NCBI GenBank assembly: GCA_936450465.1
Contig: OW388299.1
Location: 38,637,548 to 38,701,547 of the forward strand
Source of the DNA: Gibbula magus
Taxonomy: Eukaryota; Mollusca; Gastropoda; Trochida; Trochidae
Reading direction: 5' to 3'
Length of the DNA: 64,000 nt
In this document: positions 35,201 through 45,192 of the stretch, piece by piece
How positions within the stretch are numbered: the stretch's first letter is position 1
Layout of the letters: each line of letters opens with the position of its first letter
Notes under the pieces: model-generated
What the model saw: the letters and a program-made list of their open reading frames with translations, nothing else
The model's database searches: none
Told to the model about the DNA's origin: nothing
Position numbers and translations under genes: made by a program

Positions 35201-38130
35201 ACATCTTTGTCAAATGTTTCTTTTGCCCTTGATTTCTCCCTTTATAATTCACAGACTTGTCTTCACAGTGACAGCCAAGCATTGTCTAATGTCTATTGGC
35301 TGTTGTGTTGACTGTGTATTGAATATAAGGTGCTATGGATATTAGTGTAATTATATGGATTTGGATGTGTGTAATCAGGGAGGGCCAATATTTTGCCTGC
35401 AACCCAGTAAGTTTCTATCAATGGTATTACACTGCATAGCTGCCAAGCCAAGTTAGTTTCAACCAATAAGAAGCCAAGGTGTGAGGAGTGAGACTCCTCT
35501 CCGTTACAATTGTACATTCTACGCCTGGCGCGTTGACAAGGTTCTAGGTGATGTTCCTCAAAACAGTTAAAAGGAGGTTTCCATCGGGGTATAGAGTCGG
35601 TACCCGAAATTACGTACACTTTTGGACACTGCAACGGTCGGTCGAGTTACCGATACCCGGATGTAGCCTTACGGCATGTCAAAATGAAGCTCATCCAATC
35701 ATCTTGCTTGTTTCATAAACAAATCTAACATTGCATTCAATGTATTGGCAGGAGGTTATTGAATAAGTATGGTACCCCATACACTAATACCGTACAAGTA
35801 GCTCCTAATACCGTACGCCATGTCCTGTAATACCGTACGCTACATTTGGCTTCCATAATGTCTTATCCAAAGTCAGCTAGTAACGGTTATATTTGTTCTT
35901 AGATATAGATAATCGTATTGCGTTACTTAGACCATAATATTTCTCAATTTTTAAACCACTAACGTCCAATGATTGTTCTACTTTCAGTGCCTGAACATAT
36001 TTCCGACTACCGTCCATCACATGTGACCACTGATTGAAAAAAATTTTATGTGCTAAATACATCAAAATCCAATGTTATATGATGGAAAAACAAAGAAGTT
36101 GGCAATAGACTATTTAAAAAAAAGAAAAGAAAAATAATTCAAGCGGTAATAAAGAAAAATGTTCACATTATGTAGGTTACACCCTAGCGTGTCAGGCTAC
36201 AACTATTTGCAGAGTGTATTTATCCACTGGTGCTACGTAGGTCTGTGGAATTTATTTCTATTGTCATTTTACAAAATAAATATTCTAGGCCTTCTGGTGA
36301 ATTTCTTTTTCTGTTGATTTAAGATTAATAAACTGTATCTCTTTATTTTATATGTTCGTGTATTGTCAATTGAAAAATCATCATTGGACTATGTATAATC
36401 TGTGAAAGGCAATATGTAGGATAGGTCGTTCAATCGCTCATAAAGTTCGTTCAGATAAATATTTTCAATAGTGCTAATATAATTATTCATAGTTATGTTG
36501 TTCTGTTATCTATTTCTTATTATTTCAACATTAAATTAATAATGCATTATCCCACATTTTGCGTTCATAATTTTTGTTGATAAGAACTCAAACCTGCGTC
36601 CCGGGGTCGCTAATCCTCCATCCACCATGCATATTCGCTGCTACCAAGTGTCATATGTGTGTATGTGTGTCCATTATTATTAACACAATTAAGCTGGATC
36701 GTGGAGGACAATCATTTTTCACTTTATGTTTTATTACTCTTTTAACAACAAATAAAAACATATAATTATATCATGTGTCATAAAATTTTATTTAGAAAAA
36801 CGTAAAATGTAAAACAACCTAGAAACCTGTGGCTGTCATCCTGTTACCGATCGATTCAGATGTATGAATTATGATTATAAAGACGGACATGTGTTCAAAG
36901 TTCATGATATAATTTAAAATATTTCCTGTACTTTAATTCAATACATTTTCAAATAATTAAAATAACAATACTACGTCGTTTATAACTTTCACATACGTTT
37001 CAGTGAAAATGATAAGACGTGTACAATATTAGGAGATCGTCTTTTCTAAAGTTGAAAACTGGTCACGCAATATCGTACACTTAGGGAATGTTAATTTAAA
37101 TAAATTTCAACAAAGTTATTAACAATAGGGCATTTGATTCAATAATTTGAATATCAGTAAAACAATTATTTTCAATTTTCATAATTTTGACCTCTGTCAA
37201 CATTTTATTTATAAACTGCCCGCAAAGTACGCAAGTATGTCAGCCGCTAAACAGCCCGGACTCGGCAGGGAACCTCCATGGAAGATCATTGGTCAACATA
37301 TGTGACAGTATCCAATCAGATGCGTCTAACTCATGAGTGTTCTAAATATGGAATGCAGTTATAAATAGAATTAGGCACCCCCTGAATCGAATGCAACCAA
37401 CAACGGAAGCGTACCTGTAGCGAGAAGCGAACTGTCAGTGAAAATCTCACAGCGTACGGTATTAGAAGACTGTACGGTATTAGGGGATCTGACTCTATTT
37501 TGTGTAAAAGAAATTCTAGAGCATATTCCTGTTTACACATACATACAAACAAATTACATGGTTAAAACACAGTCATATTGCAAAATATCAATGAAGGTAA
37601 TATTTTGATGTCTTGATATCTTACAAAGATATCAAATAAAGATAAAGACAGCTCATATTTGTTGAAAAATAAAAACGAGAACTGAAGCTATCCATTGGCA
37701 CTGCAAGTGGGGAAAACTTTGCTACGGCATAACAGCATATTGTTTATTGGTTTTATGATAAGTTATGTGTTACTTTGTGAATATTCCATCAATGTATATC
37801 TTTTATTATCAAAGTTTTTTAAAATTAGGTAAATTATAGCATGTTTTCATTTCACACAATTAAAAAAATCCAAGATGGCGGATACTGCCGCTAGATCGGC
37901 GGTAGATCTTTCCCATAAGAAGACTTAGGCTAATTTAGGATTGCTAGTACTTTCTCATAGAACGGTTTGAACCTGAGGAACCAATCTGAGGGTAAGTAGA
38001 AAAGGTTCTAGGCCCAAATACAGATTTTATGAATAATGTCTCTCTTGCACTGAAATTTAACTTTGTTTCATAGATTTTGATCATTCTCCATCAGTGGTCT
38101 GACAGGCAAGAACCCTTTTAATAGTTAGTA

Positions 38131-38167
<37 letters not shown>

Positions 38168-41100
38168 ACAAACATAATTATCAGTTATTTGTAAATCTAT
38201 GAACTTCTAAAGATGATTCCCAAAATACGGGCTGTGACCAAAGTTTAGAATTCTTAGGTCTACATATGTTATGAGAATATGGGCCTGAATATTAAATGAT
38301 TTAACATGGTTTGAATTATTTCACATTCTCTAATGTCTTCAATGCAGGAATCAAGTGCCCTGTCTGTTCCAAGTTCATTCCACCGGACGATATTGAATGT
38401 CATCTTGTAATCTGTCTCACCAAGCCAAGAATTACATACAATGGTAAGCCAAGAATTATATAATAACCAATCATGTATTAGTACAATAGTAATCCACAAA
38501 TTTGAGCAAATGCAAATCAAGAATTATATGTTGTTGATCCATGATTTTGTACCATTAAAAAACCAAGAATTAGGAAAAAAGGTAATCCACCAAATTGTAC
38601 AATTACCTATCAACAAGACTTATTACAATAATCAATCATGGCCATGGTAAGCAATGGATAAATGACTATGTTAAGCAACGGATAACTCACCATGGTAAGC
38701 CAAGAGTTACTCACTATGGTAAGCAACTGATAACTCACCATGGTAAGCCAAGAGTTGCTCACTATAGTAAGGAACTGATAACTCACCATGGTAAGCCAAG
38801 AGTTACTCACCATGGTAAGCAACGGATAACTCACCATTGTAAGCCAAGAGTTACACACCATGGTAAGCAACTGATAACTCACCATGGTAAGCCAAGAGTT
38901 ACTCACTATGGTAAGCAACTGATAACTCACCATGGTAAGCCAAGAGTTACTCACCATGGTAAGTAATGGATAACTTACTATGGTAAGCATTGGATAACTC
39001 ACCATTGTAAGCCAAGAGTTACACACCATGGTAAGCAACTGATAACTTACCATGGTAAGCCAAGAGTTACAAACCATGGTGAGCAACTGATAACTCACCA
39101 TTGTAAGCCAAGAGTTACACACCATGGTAAGCAACTGATAACTCACCATGGTAAGCCAAGAGTTACTCACTATGGTAAGCAACTGATAACTCACCATGGT
39201 AAGCCAAGAGTTACTCACCATGGTAAGTAATGGATAACTTACTATGGTAAGCATTGGATAACTCACCATTGTAAGCCAAGAGTTACATACCATGGTAAGC
39301 AACTGATAACTCACCACGGTAAGCCAAGAGTTACACACCATGGTAAGCAACTGATAACTCACCATGGTAAGCCAAGAGTTACTCAACATGGTAAGCAATG
39401 GATAACTCACCGTGGTAAGCCAAGAGTTACAAACCATGGTGAGCAACTGATAACTCAACATTGTAAGCCAAGAGTTACTCACCATGGTAGGCCAAGAGTT
39501 ACACACCATGGTAAGCCAAGAGTTACACACCATGGTAAGCCAAGAGTTACACACCATGGTAAGCAATGGATAACTCACCATGGTAAGCCAAGAGTTACAA
39601 ACCATTGTGAGCAACTGATAACTCACCATTGTAAGCCAAGAGTTACTCACCATGGTAAGCCAAGAGTTACACACCATGGTAAGCATGGATTACCCAATGC
39701 GTCCATGGACATTTACATGTAAACTGCACCTTATTTTGCAGAGGACGTGCTGACAGATGATAAGGGAGAGTGTGTGATATGTTTTGAGGACATGGAGAGA
39801 GGGGACACTATAGCCAGGCTTCCTTGTCTCTGTGTCTATCACAAGGGGTACGTATTCAATACGCTCGCTACGCATCTGACTGATACGGATACAGGTTTAC
39901 AAACCTCACAATTCCAATGTTTAGAAATCAAGAACCCGCATTGATAAATGATGACATTAATATTATGGTTTACAACTTTACCAAAAGATAAGACAGAGGG
40001 TCAATGAAAGATCGATCCCCTCAATCAGCTTTTGCCTTGTAGTGAGCTAAGAATAACCTGCCATGAAATTATCTAAATCAAGCAATACTGGCAGTGCCCA
40101 GATGTGAACAACTTTTAAGTGACCATCAAATTTTAAATCTCATCATTACAATACACGGGATTGAATTAGCCTTGTGAATACAAATACCATGATGGATCCA
40201 ATCTCATTAAAATCATATCTTTGATTCGTTTTCCAAGGGTAAGCTTAAAAAAATAGGGTTATCCCGTAGAGCCCTGTGCAAGCATGCATTTTCAACATGA
40301 AAGTAACAACTTTCAGCTAACACTGAGCTACACGAGATTCCATCAGATCTTGGATGAGTGACAACCCAAATAGGTCCAGCCTTAGGAAAGAATCCAAAGA
40401 TATGATTTCAAACAGGTGGTGATGGATCAGGATTAGTAGCCTAAAGAATCGTGATTCATTCTGGTACATGTCTGTGATGTATGATGCAACGATTGCAGTG
40501 TTTCTCCCCTTCCCAGCCTATTCTTAAATCTGTTCATTACTGTCAATACCAGTCCATGTATTTTACATTATAAATGGCATAATTTGTTGATAGTGATAAT
40601 TCTGTCCATGTATTAATGCTGGGACAGGTAACCCGGATACCCAGGTACTGAGTAGGATCCGGGTACCCATCAACGTTACCCGGTCCAATTTTATCATGTG
40701 ACTAAATATAAAATCGTAATTCTTTTATTACAAGATTGCAATGTATTTGAAGATTGCAACACAATTTTAAAGTCACTTGTCATTCATGATAAAATTTGAT
40801 TGAAATGGATCTCTATGCTTAAGCTTTCTATCTCCATACCTCAGCTTACCAGTTGAAGAATATATTACAAAATCGTACAAATTAGATGTTGAAGAGTGAC
40901 AAAACGGGTATCCGTGTTGGGTAGGGTAATAGGGGGTCGGGTACCCAGGTAGATTTTGTCCCAGCCCTAGCATGTGCATTAGGTTTTAGTTTACAGCCAA
41001 ACCCACATTCTATAATTTATTGTCCATGTAATGCCAGGCTATTGTATCATGATTTAATTAACATCCGTTATTGACATCAATGTATAAATAATAATTTACT

Positions 41101-41171
41101 TTCTTTATTTTAGGTGTATAGACAAATGGTTTGAAGTGAACCGGTCATGTCCAGAGCACCCTGCTGACTAG
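31901..41171 (+). CDS. ZNRF1: ZNRF1/2-type E3 ubiquitin-protein ligase (4 coding exons)
   Basis: Coding exons 31901-32213, 38348-38443, 39742-39847 and 41114-41171; 573 nt, 190 residues, all introns GT-AG with phases 1, 1 and 2. Seen: MGTKLST start, with Gly2 and a small residue at position 6 as in N-myristoylation signals; a low-complexity Ser/Gly/Ala linker (about 10-95); a zinc finger with C108, C111, C122/H123 and C127; and a C-terminal RING with C147, C150, C165, H170, C173, C184 and H187, ending CPEHPAD exactly as ZNRF proteins do. The family transfers ubiquitin while bound to endosomal/lysosomal and plasma membranes. Human ZNRF1 is longer (227 residues), mainly in the linker. Whether this is the single ancestral ZNRF1/2 gene cannot be decided here. 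It is head to head with SLC38; intron 2 is mostly a minisatellite seeded by its own exon 2 donor. Confidence 0.95.
32214..33744. other. ZNRF intron 1, left part; no gene recognised
   Basis: AT-rich; a (TA)n tract at about 33345-33364. Imperfect inverted blocks near 33400-33450 (GCTGAATATTAG against CTAATATTCAG) hint at another small foldback element. Confidence 0.5.
33749..33829. repeat. Perfect 23-bp inverted repeat (hairpin) in ZNRF intron 1
   Basis: 33749-33771 (GTGTCATATGACTTTTACGAAAC) is the exact reverse complement of 33807-33829, with a 35-bp loop. It is the core of a probable foldback element; TTATTACCC blocks lie on both sides. Confidence 0.88.
34173..34385 (+). mobile_element. tRNA-derived SINE, plus orientation
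   Basis: The tRNA-like head is recognisable (TTAGGCTTCGGATCAAG, shared with 48514; B-box-like GTTTGAATCCCA). The body CTACACTGAATTTAAGCACAG and GGTTCGCTAGTTCCAGCC follows. The 3' end is truncated near 34385. It lies in ZNRF intron 1. Confidence 0.8.
34386..35780. other. ZNRF intron 1, middle part; no gene recognised
   Basis: Contains a 101-codon plus-strand ORF at 35040-35345 and an overlapping minus ORF at 35293-35634, neither with recognisable features. Nothing else was supported. Confidence 0.45.
35784..37483. repeat. Region bracketed by inverted CTAATACCGTACG motifs
   Basis: Three forward motifs (35784-35795, 35805-35817, 35827-35838) are mirrored by two reverse motifs CGTACGGTATTAG (37453-37465, 37472-37483) about 1.6 kb away. 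This resembles subterminal repeats of a DNA transposon, but no terminal inverted repeat or transposase was found between them. Confidence 0.45.
38124..38168. repeat. (AGTT)n microsatellite
   Basis: About eleven AGTT units in ZNRF intron 1, about 180 bp before exon 2. Confidence 0.95.
38348..38443 (+). CDS. ZNRF1: ZNRF coding exon 2 (residues 105-136, zinc finger)
   Basis: Acceptor AATGCAG, donor AATG|GTAAGC, phase 1. It encodes GIKCPVCSK...DDIECHLVICLTKPRITYN. It is outside any long ORF and was found by phase matching. Its last 22 bp plus the donor are the likely seed of the intron 2 minisatellite. Confidence 0.95.
38640..39694. repeat. 24-bp minisatellite in ZNRF intron 2, derived from the exon 2 donor junction
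   Basis: About 43 units of GTAAGCCAAGAGTTACACACCATG alternating with a GTAAGCAACTGATAACTCACCATG variant, which often forms a 48-bp higher-order unit. The unit equals the end of exon 2 (AAGCCAAGAATTACATACAATG at 38422-38443) plus the donor GTAAGC. Nearly every unit therefore carries an ATG|GTAAGC donor-like site. At 24 bp (8 codons) it keeps frame; the 358-codon minus-strand ORF across it is an artefact of the repeat. Confidence 0.95.
39742..39847 (+). CDS. ZNRF1: ZNRF coding exon 3 (residues 137-172, RING first half)
   Basis: Acceptor TTTTGCAG, donor GG|GTACGT, phase 2. It encodes DVLTDDKGECVICFEDM and GDTIARLPCLCVYHKG, nearly identical to vertebrate ZNRF1. Confidence 0.95.
39848..41113. other. 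ZNRF intron 3, contains a short inverted-repeat element
   Basis: Non-coding apart from the MITE-like element at 40618-40969. I see no other structure. Confidence 0.6.
40618..40969. mobile_element. MITE-like element with GCTGGGACA ends
   Basis: It starts GCTGGGACAGGTAACCCGG and ends TACCCAGGTAGATTTTGTCCCAGC. The GCTGGGACA terminus and the TACCYGGGTACCCG block are inverted at the other end. About 352 bp, no ORF. The target duplication was not resolved. Confidence 0.6.
41114..41171 (+). CDS. ZNRF1: ZNRF coding exon 4 (residues 173-190, RING end, stop)
   Basis: Acceptor ATTTTAG. It encodes CIDKWFEVNRSCPEHPAD followed by TAG. Only 58 nt of coding sequence; recognised by the family's invariant C-terminus. 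Confidence 0.95.
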
Positions 41172-42680
41172 TGCTGCAAGGAGCTTGTGTTGTAAATACA
41201 TTGTCAAGAGCTCACATTTCAGTGCAAGGAGCTCACAATTCAGTGCAAGGAGCTCAATTTTCAGTGCAAAGAGCCCATTTTTGAGTGCAAGGAGCTCACA
41301 TCACATGCATTTTATATGGGACAGAGACCTGTGGTATGCAGATCTTGTGATATCAACAGTGCAAGGAGCCAACATCACATTCATAGGACAGAGGACAAAG
41401 ACGTGTGGTGTACAGGTCATGTGATATCAAAACAGACATGCTGTCAGTTTAAGAGAAGACACAGTCGATGTGAGACGATTTGATCCATGAAACATTTGTC
41501 TGCATCAGATCTAATTTCTATCACCATCATAATCATCATCATCATCAGCATCCATCAGGACACTTGCTAATCCGTAGACATGCTAGCTATAAATGCACGC
41601 AGTGTTTGAATTTAACTTAGATTATGATACTTCTTTGTGAAACATTTCTTCAGTTTTAAAGTGACGATTTATAAAGTCACTTGACATATGAAATCTATCA
41701 GGATTGTAGTAGTCATTGGTAAAGGGGCGCTCTCACAATACGATTTGTGCTAAGGATTTATGTCGCATGACTCAATGAAAATGAGTGTATACACTTTTTT
41801 GTGGCTCTCAACTTGTAATTGTTGAATATTTTGAGGAAATCTAGCTTGGTTCAATTTGAAAAATATAGTTTTGTTATTATCATATATATGGTATATATCA
41901 GTAAAATTAAAGAAAAATTGTATGACAAGTCCTTACTACAAATCGCAATGTGAGAACAGTCCTTGGTCATTGATTTGCAGATTTTTAAACTTCTTGAGTT
42001 GTGTTCAAAATTTTGTAAGATAGAAATACCTGAAGAAACGGGCAATCTTTTTATTGGATGCTGAAGTGTTACCTCAGGGCTCTGCGGTGTTGAAATCATG
42101 GTTGGATGCAGATTCAGAAAGGATACTGTGGTGTAAATTTCAACTTTATGCTGGCATTTGACAGGTGGATTGCCCATGAGTTGCCAAAGTTTGAGAGTGA
42201 ATGACTTTTGCAGCGCTTTTGTTCTCTACTCCTAATCATGAAAAACTATGTGATAATCTATATGGACTAAAGCATGAGACAGTGTTTGATGTTCCTTCTT
42301 CAAAGGTTATTCAGACTCGAAAGGTTCAACAATATGGCTGTGACATATAAACAAGGATCAAGATTTTTGGACACCTACTCTCAAAGAGTACAATATGTGC
42401 ACTTGAGGCCTGGTGGTAACCACAGGGCATGTCGTCCATCTTTTAACTTTCAATATTTTTAATTTTGAATAACTACCTTCAATTCTGATATTTCTGTGAC
42501 CCCATGGAGGAGTACAGACCACACACTGAAAAATAGTTTTGACTTCCACAACAAAAAGCTCTGGAAACTGAAATCTTGTCTGCATGTTCCAAGGTCAAAA
42601 AGGGATTCAAATGCAGATTTGGTGTACAATTTACCCTTTAATTGGGTCACAGAGGCGCAGCCAATAAACTTTTTTTTTTA
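41172..42680 (+). other. Probable 3' untranslated region of ZNRF
   Basis: Follows the ZNRF stop codon. It includes several short direct repeats of GTGCAAGGAGCTCA (41190-41300, 41360) and ends near an AATAAA at about 42664 followed by a T-run. A longer 3' UTR cannot be excluded. Confidence 0.35.
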
Positions 42681-42699
42681 AATATAAGTTTTTATCCAT

Positions 42700-42756
42700 T
42701 TATAATAAGCCATATAACACCTGATGAGCTTCAGGGCCCATGGCTCTCTTTTAGTT
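42700..42756. repeat. Terminal fragment of the AGCTCATCAGG-type element
   Basis: CCTGATGAGCTTCAGGGCCCATGGCTCT matches, in two blocks, the right end of the nested element at about 55750-55777. Only this end is recognised here. Confidence 0.5.
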
Positions 42757-43497
42757 GTTTATTCTATGAATTAAATTGTGAATGACTCTTCAAAACAGAT
42801 TTGCCAGATATGAACCCGATGAAATGATTCTATCATCCTGGGACTGTTGTGAGTAACAATTGATGGTGCTTCTTTCCAAAGGACTATTCTTATAGTTTGC
42901 ATGGATGACTATTGATGCCTGCAAGAAGGTGGTGAAAGGGTAGATCTCCAGGAGAGCAGAAGCATTTCCAGCTCAAGATAAGATATCTGGAAGCTACTTT
43001 GACTTTGAGGGCAGATTGAGGAGGGCAAGGAGAGGTCAGGGTCAACTTGCACGAAGCTTGTTTAGGTCTAAGGTGTCCTTTATTCCTAGTGATAACAATG
43101 AGTTACAACACTTAGTCAGAGGTGGCCAATATAGCTCAGTGTTATGGCTTTGAAGTGATGGTAGCCTTAGCTAAAGGGAGCTTTATGCAAGCCCAGGCCA
43201 GATTGGAGGGAGATGAGGAGGGCAATGTTTGTATGAAGGGCAATTTGATGGCATTTTGTAGCCTAATTCCAGTCACTTGCAAAATAGCTCTTTAGACTAT
43301 TAGCTGGATTATTGATGATATTTTAGCGCTAAAAGAGTTTTATGCAAGCCCTGAATGTGTGGTTTAATTATTGATTACTACTGAGATTTCTTCTTCTTTA
43401 TAAAATATATCTTCTTTGTAAATTTTGCAACAGTGATGGTTATCTGCCTTGTCAGTAAGAGGTGACTCGAGTGGTAGGGTGTTTTCTTGAGATGTTT
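42757..43497. other. Intergenic stretch, no gene recognised
   Basis: No ORF or repeat that I can support. Confidence 0.5.
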
Positions 43498-44070
43498 TCA
43501 TCAGTGCTTGAGGGTTCCTTCAGTACTTGGCGATGCCTTTAGTGCATTAGGTTTTCTTCAGTGCATTTTGGTTTTCTTCAGTACTTGAGGGTCCTTTTGG
43601 TGCTTGGAGATTCCTTCAGTGCATTAAGTTTTCTTCAGTACTTGAGGGTTCTCTTAGTGCACTAAGTTTTCTCCAGTACCTGAGGGTTCCTTTAGTGCTT
43701 GTAGATTCCTTCAGTACATTAGGTTTTCTTCAGTACTTGAGGATTTCTTTAGTGCATTGGGTTTTCTTCAGTACTTGAGGGTTCCTTTGGAGCTTGGAGA
43801 TTCCTTCAGTGCATTTGGTTTTCTTCAGTACTTGAGGGTTCCTTTAGTGCATTGGGTTTTCTTCAGTACCTGAGGGTTCCTTTGAAGCTTGGAGATTCCT
43901 TCAGTACATTAGGTATTCTTCAGTACTTGAGGGTTCTTTTGGTGTTTGGAGATTCCTATCGTGCATTAAGTTTTCTTCAGTGCTTGAGGGTCCTTTAGTG
44001 CATTAGGTTTTCTTCAGTGCTTGAGGGTTCCTTTAGTGCATTAGGTTTTCTTCAGTACTTGAGGGTTATG
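43498..44070. repeat. Degenerate 19-bp minisatellite with three-phase order
   Basis: About 30 units of about 19 bp of three kinds: TTCAGTACTTGAGGGTTCC, TTTGGTGCTTGGAGATTCC and TTCAGTGCATTAGGTTTTC. They are arranged as 38- and 57-bp combinations. Non-coding, downstream of ZNRF. Confidence 0.9.
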
Positions 44071-44964
44071 GACAGTTCCTCTTGATCATCTGTGTAAGAT
44101 TAGTGCTCAAACGACTGATGAAACAATTTGGAGTTCACTGAACATGACAGCCACCTTTGAGCAGATACATGAGAAAACTATGAAACTCAAAGCACACTGT
44201 GACCATATTTCCAGTCGCCCACTGAAATTAGAAAGTGAGAATCACTTTGACCAGGTTTTCTCTTGTCAAAGATACTTAAGGAGCAATTTGTGACCATATC
44301 TGTCTTGGCAAAGTGGCCATAAGTTTCAAAGGGAACTGTGAGATCTGATATCCTTAAGAGGACAACTAGATATGGATGCTGAGGATTTCCAGACCCTTCA
44401 GATCAATCAGATCTTGTTTCAGTGAACAGCAAGTCAAATGACTCATTAATCCCTGTTTTAGAGAAGTCAAAGTACGATGGCTGAATTTGTCAAGTGGATG
44501 GATTCTCAGCCAAATGAATTCATTGTGTGATAAAAACATTTTGTAATATTCTGTACATAATCTTCAGCAATTTTCTGCTACCAGGAGTATAACCTGATAT
44601 TATATATATATTGTGTTTGTGCCTGCTTATGTAGCTATGGTAACCAGGTGACCATCTGTTGACATCTTGCATTGGACTCAGCGGTAAGACTTCTTGTCAC
44701 CCAAAAATGAATTTTAACGATTGTTGGTATTCTTGTCCTTTGAGTTATAACCAAAATTCTGGGTTTATTTGGACAAGTGTTTCATAATCACCAGATGCTA
44801 TGATGTTGTGGTGATGACTTGGTTTATGAAACAATATAGTGCGCTAAATGAAATGGTTTGCAGGTGCTTGATGTCAAGTCTTGATTTTGCCACAAACCCA
44901 CAGAGATCTTGACTTTATCTTTGGGGTATTGACTAATGACAGAAGGCATTTAGATAGTGAACAA

Positions 44965-45192
44965 AGATAACTTTGTTATATTTGGTATCACACTTTTGCA
45001 GTACTGCAAATTCTTGTACTTTATAATCAAGGTTTCAGTGGCTGAGTGGATCAGTGGTTGAGACCGTCACTGCTGTGATTTGTGTCTCACTATGAGGTTG
45101 TGGGTTCAAATCCGGCCATAGTCTCTACATGTAACAGTACAAGAATTTGTACTATTGCAAATAGTGTGATCCCAAATATAACAAAATTACAT
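44965..45192. mobile_element. Inverted repeats of about 55 bp enclosing a tRNA-like segment
   Basis: The left arm (about 44968-45024, TTTGTTATATTTGGTATCACAC...CAAATTCTTGTACT in two blocks) is inverted at about 45138-45187. Between them, 45036-45118 has an A-box-like TGGCTGAGTGGATCAGTGG and a B-box-like GGGTTCAAATCC. It looks like a SINE head or tRNA pseudogene carried inside a foldback element. No full cloverleaf acceptor stem was found, so it is not called as a tRNA. Confidence 0.65.

Noticed and set aside
35293..35634. 113-codon minus ORF in ZNRF intron 1
   Set aside because: No recognisable motif or splice partner; overlaps an opposite-strand ORF of equal weakness.
38610..39686. 358-codon minus-strand ORF (repeated SWLTMVSYQLLT-type blocks)
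   Set aside because: It is the translation of the 24-bp minisatellite in ZNRF intron 2; the frame is open only because the unit is a multiple of three.
38640..39694. CRISPR-like regular repeats
   Set aside because: Units are contiguous with no unique spacers, in a eukaryotic intron; the same holds for the 16-, 19- and 21-bp arrays.
45036..45118. Functional tRNA gene
   Set aside because: A- and B-box-like sequences are present, but I could not close an acceptor stem or a proper anticodon arm; better explained as a SINE head or pseudogene.
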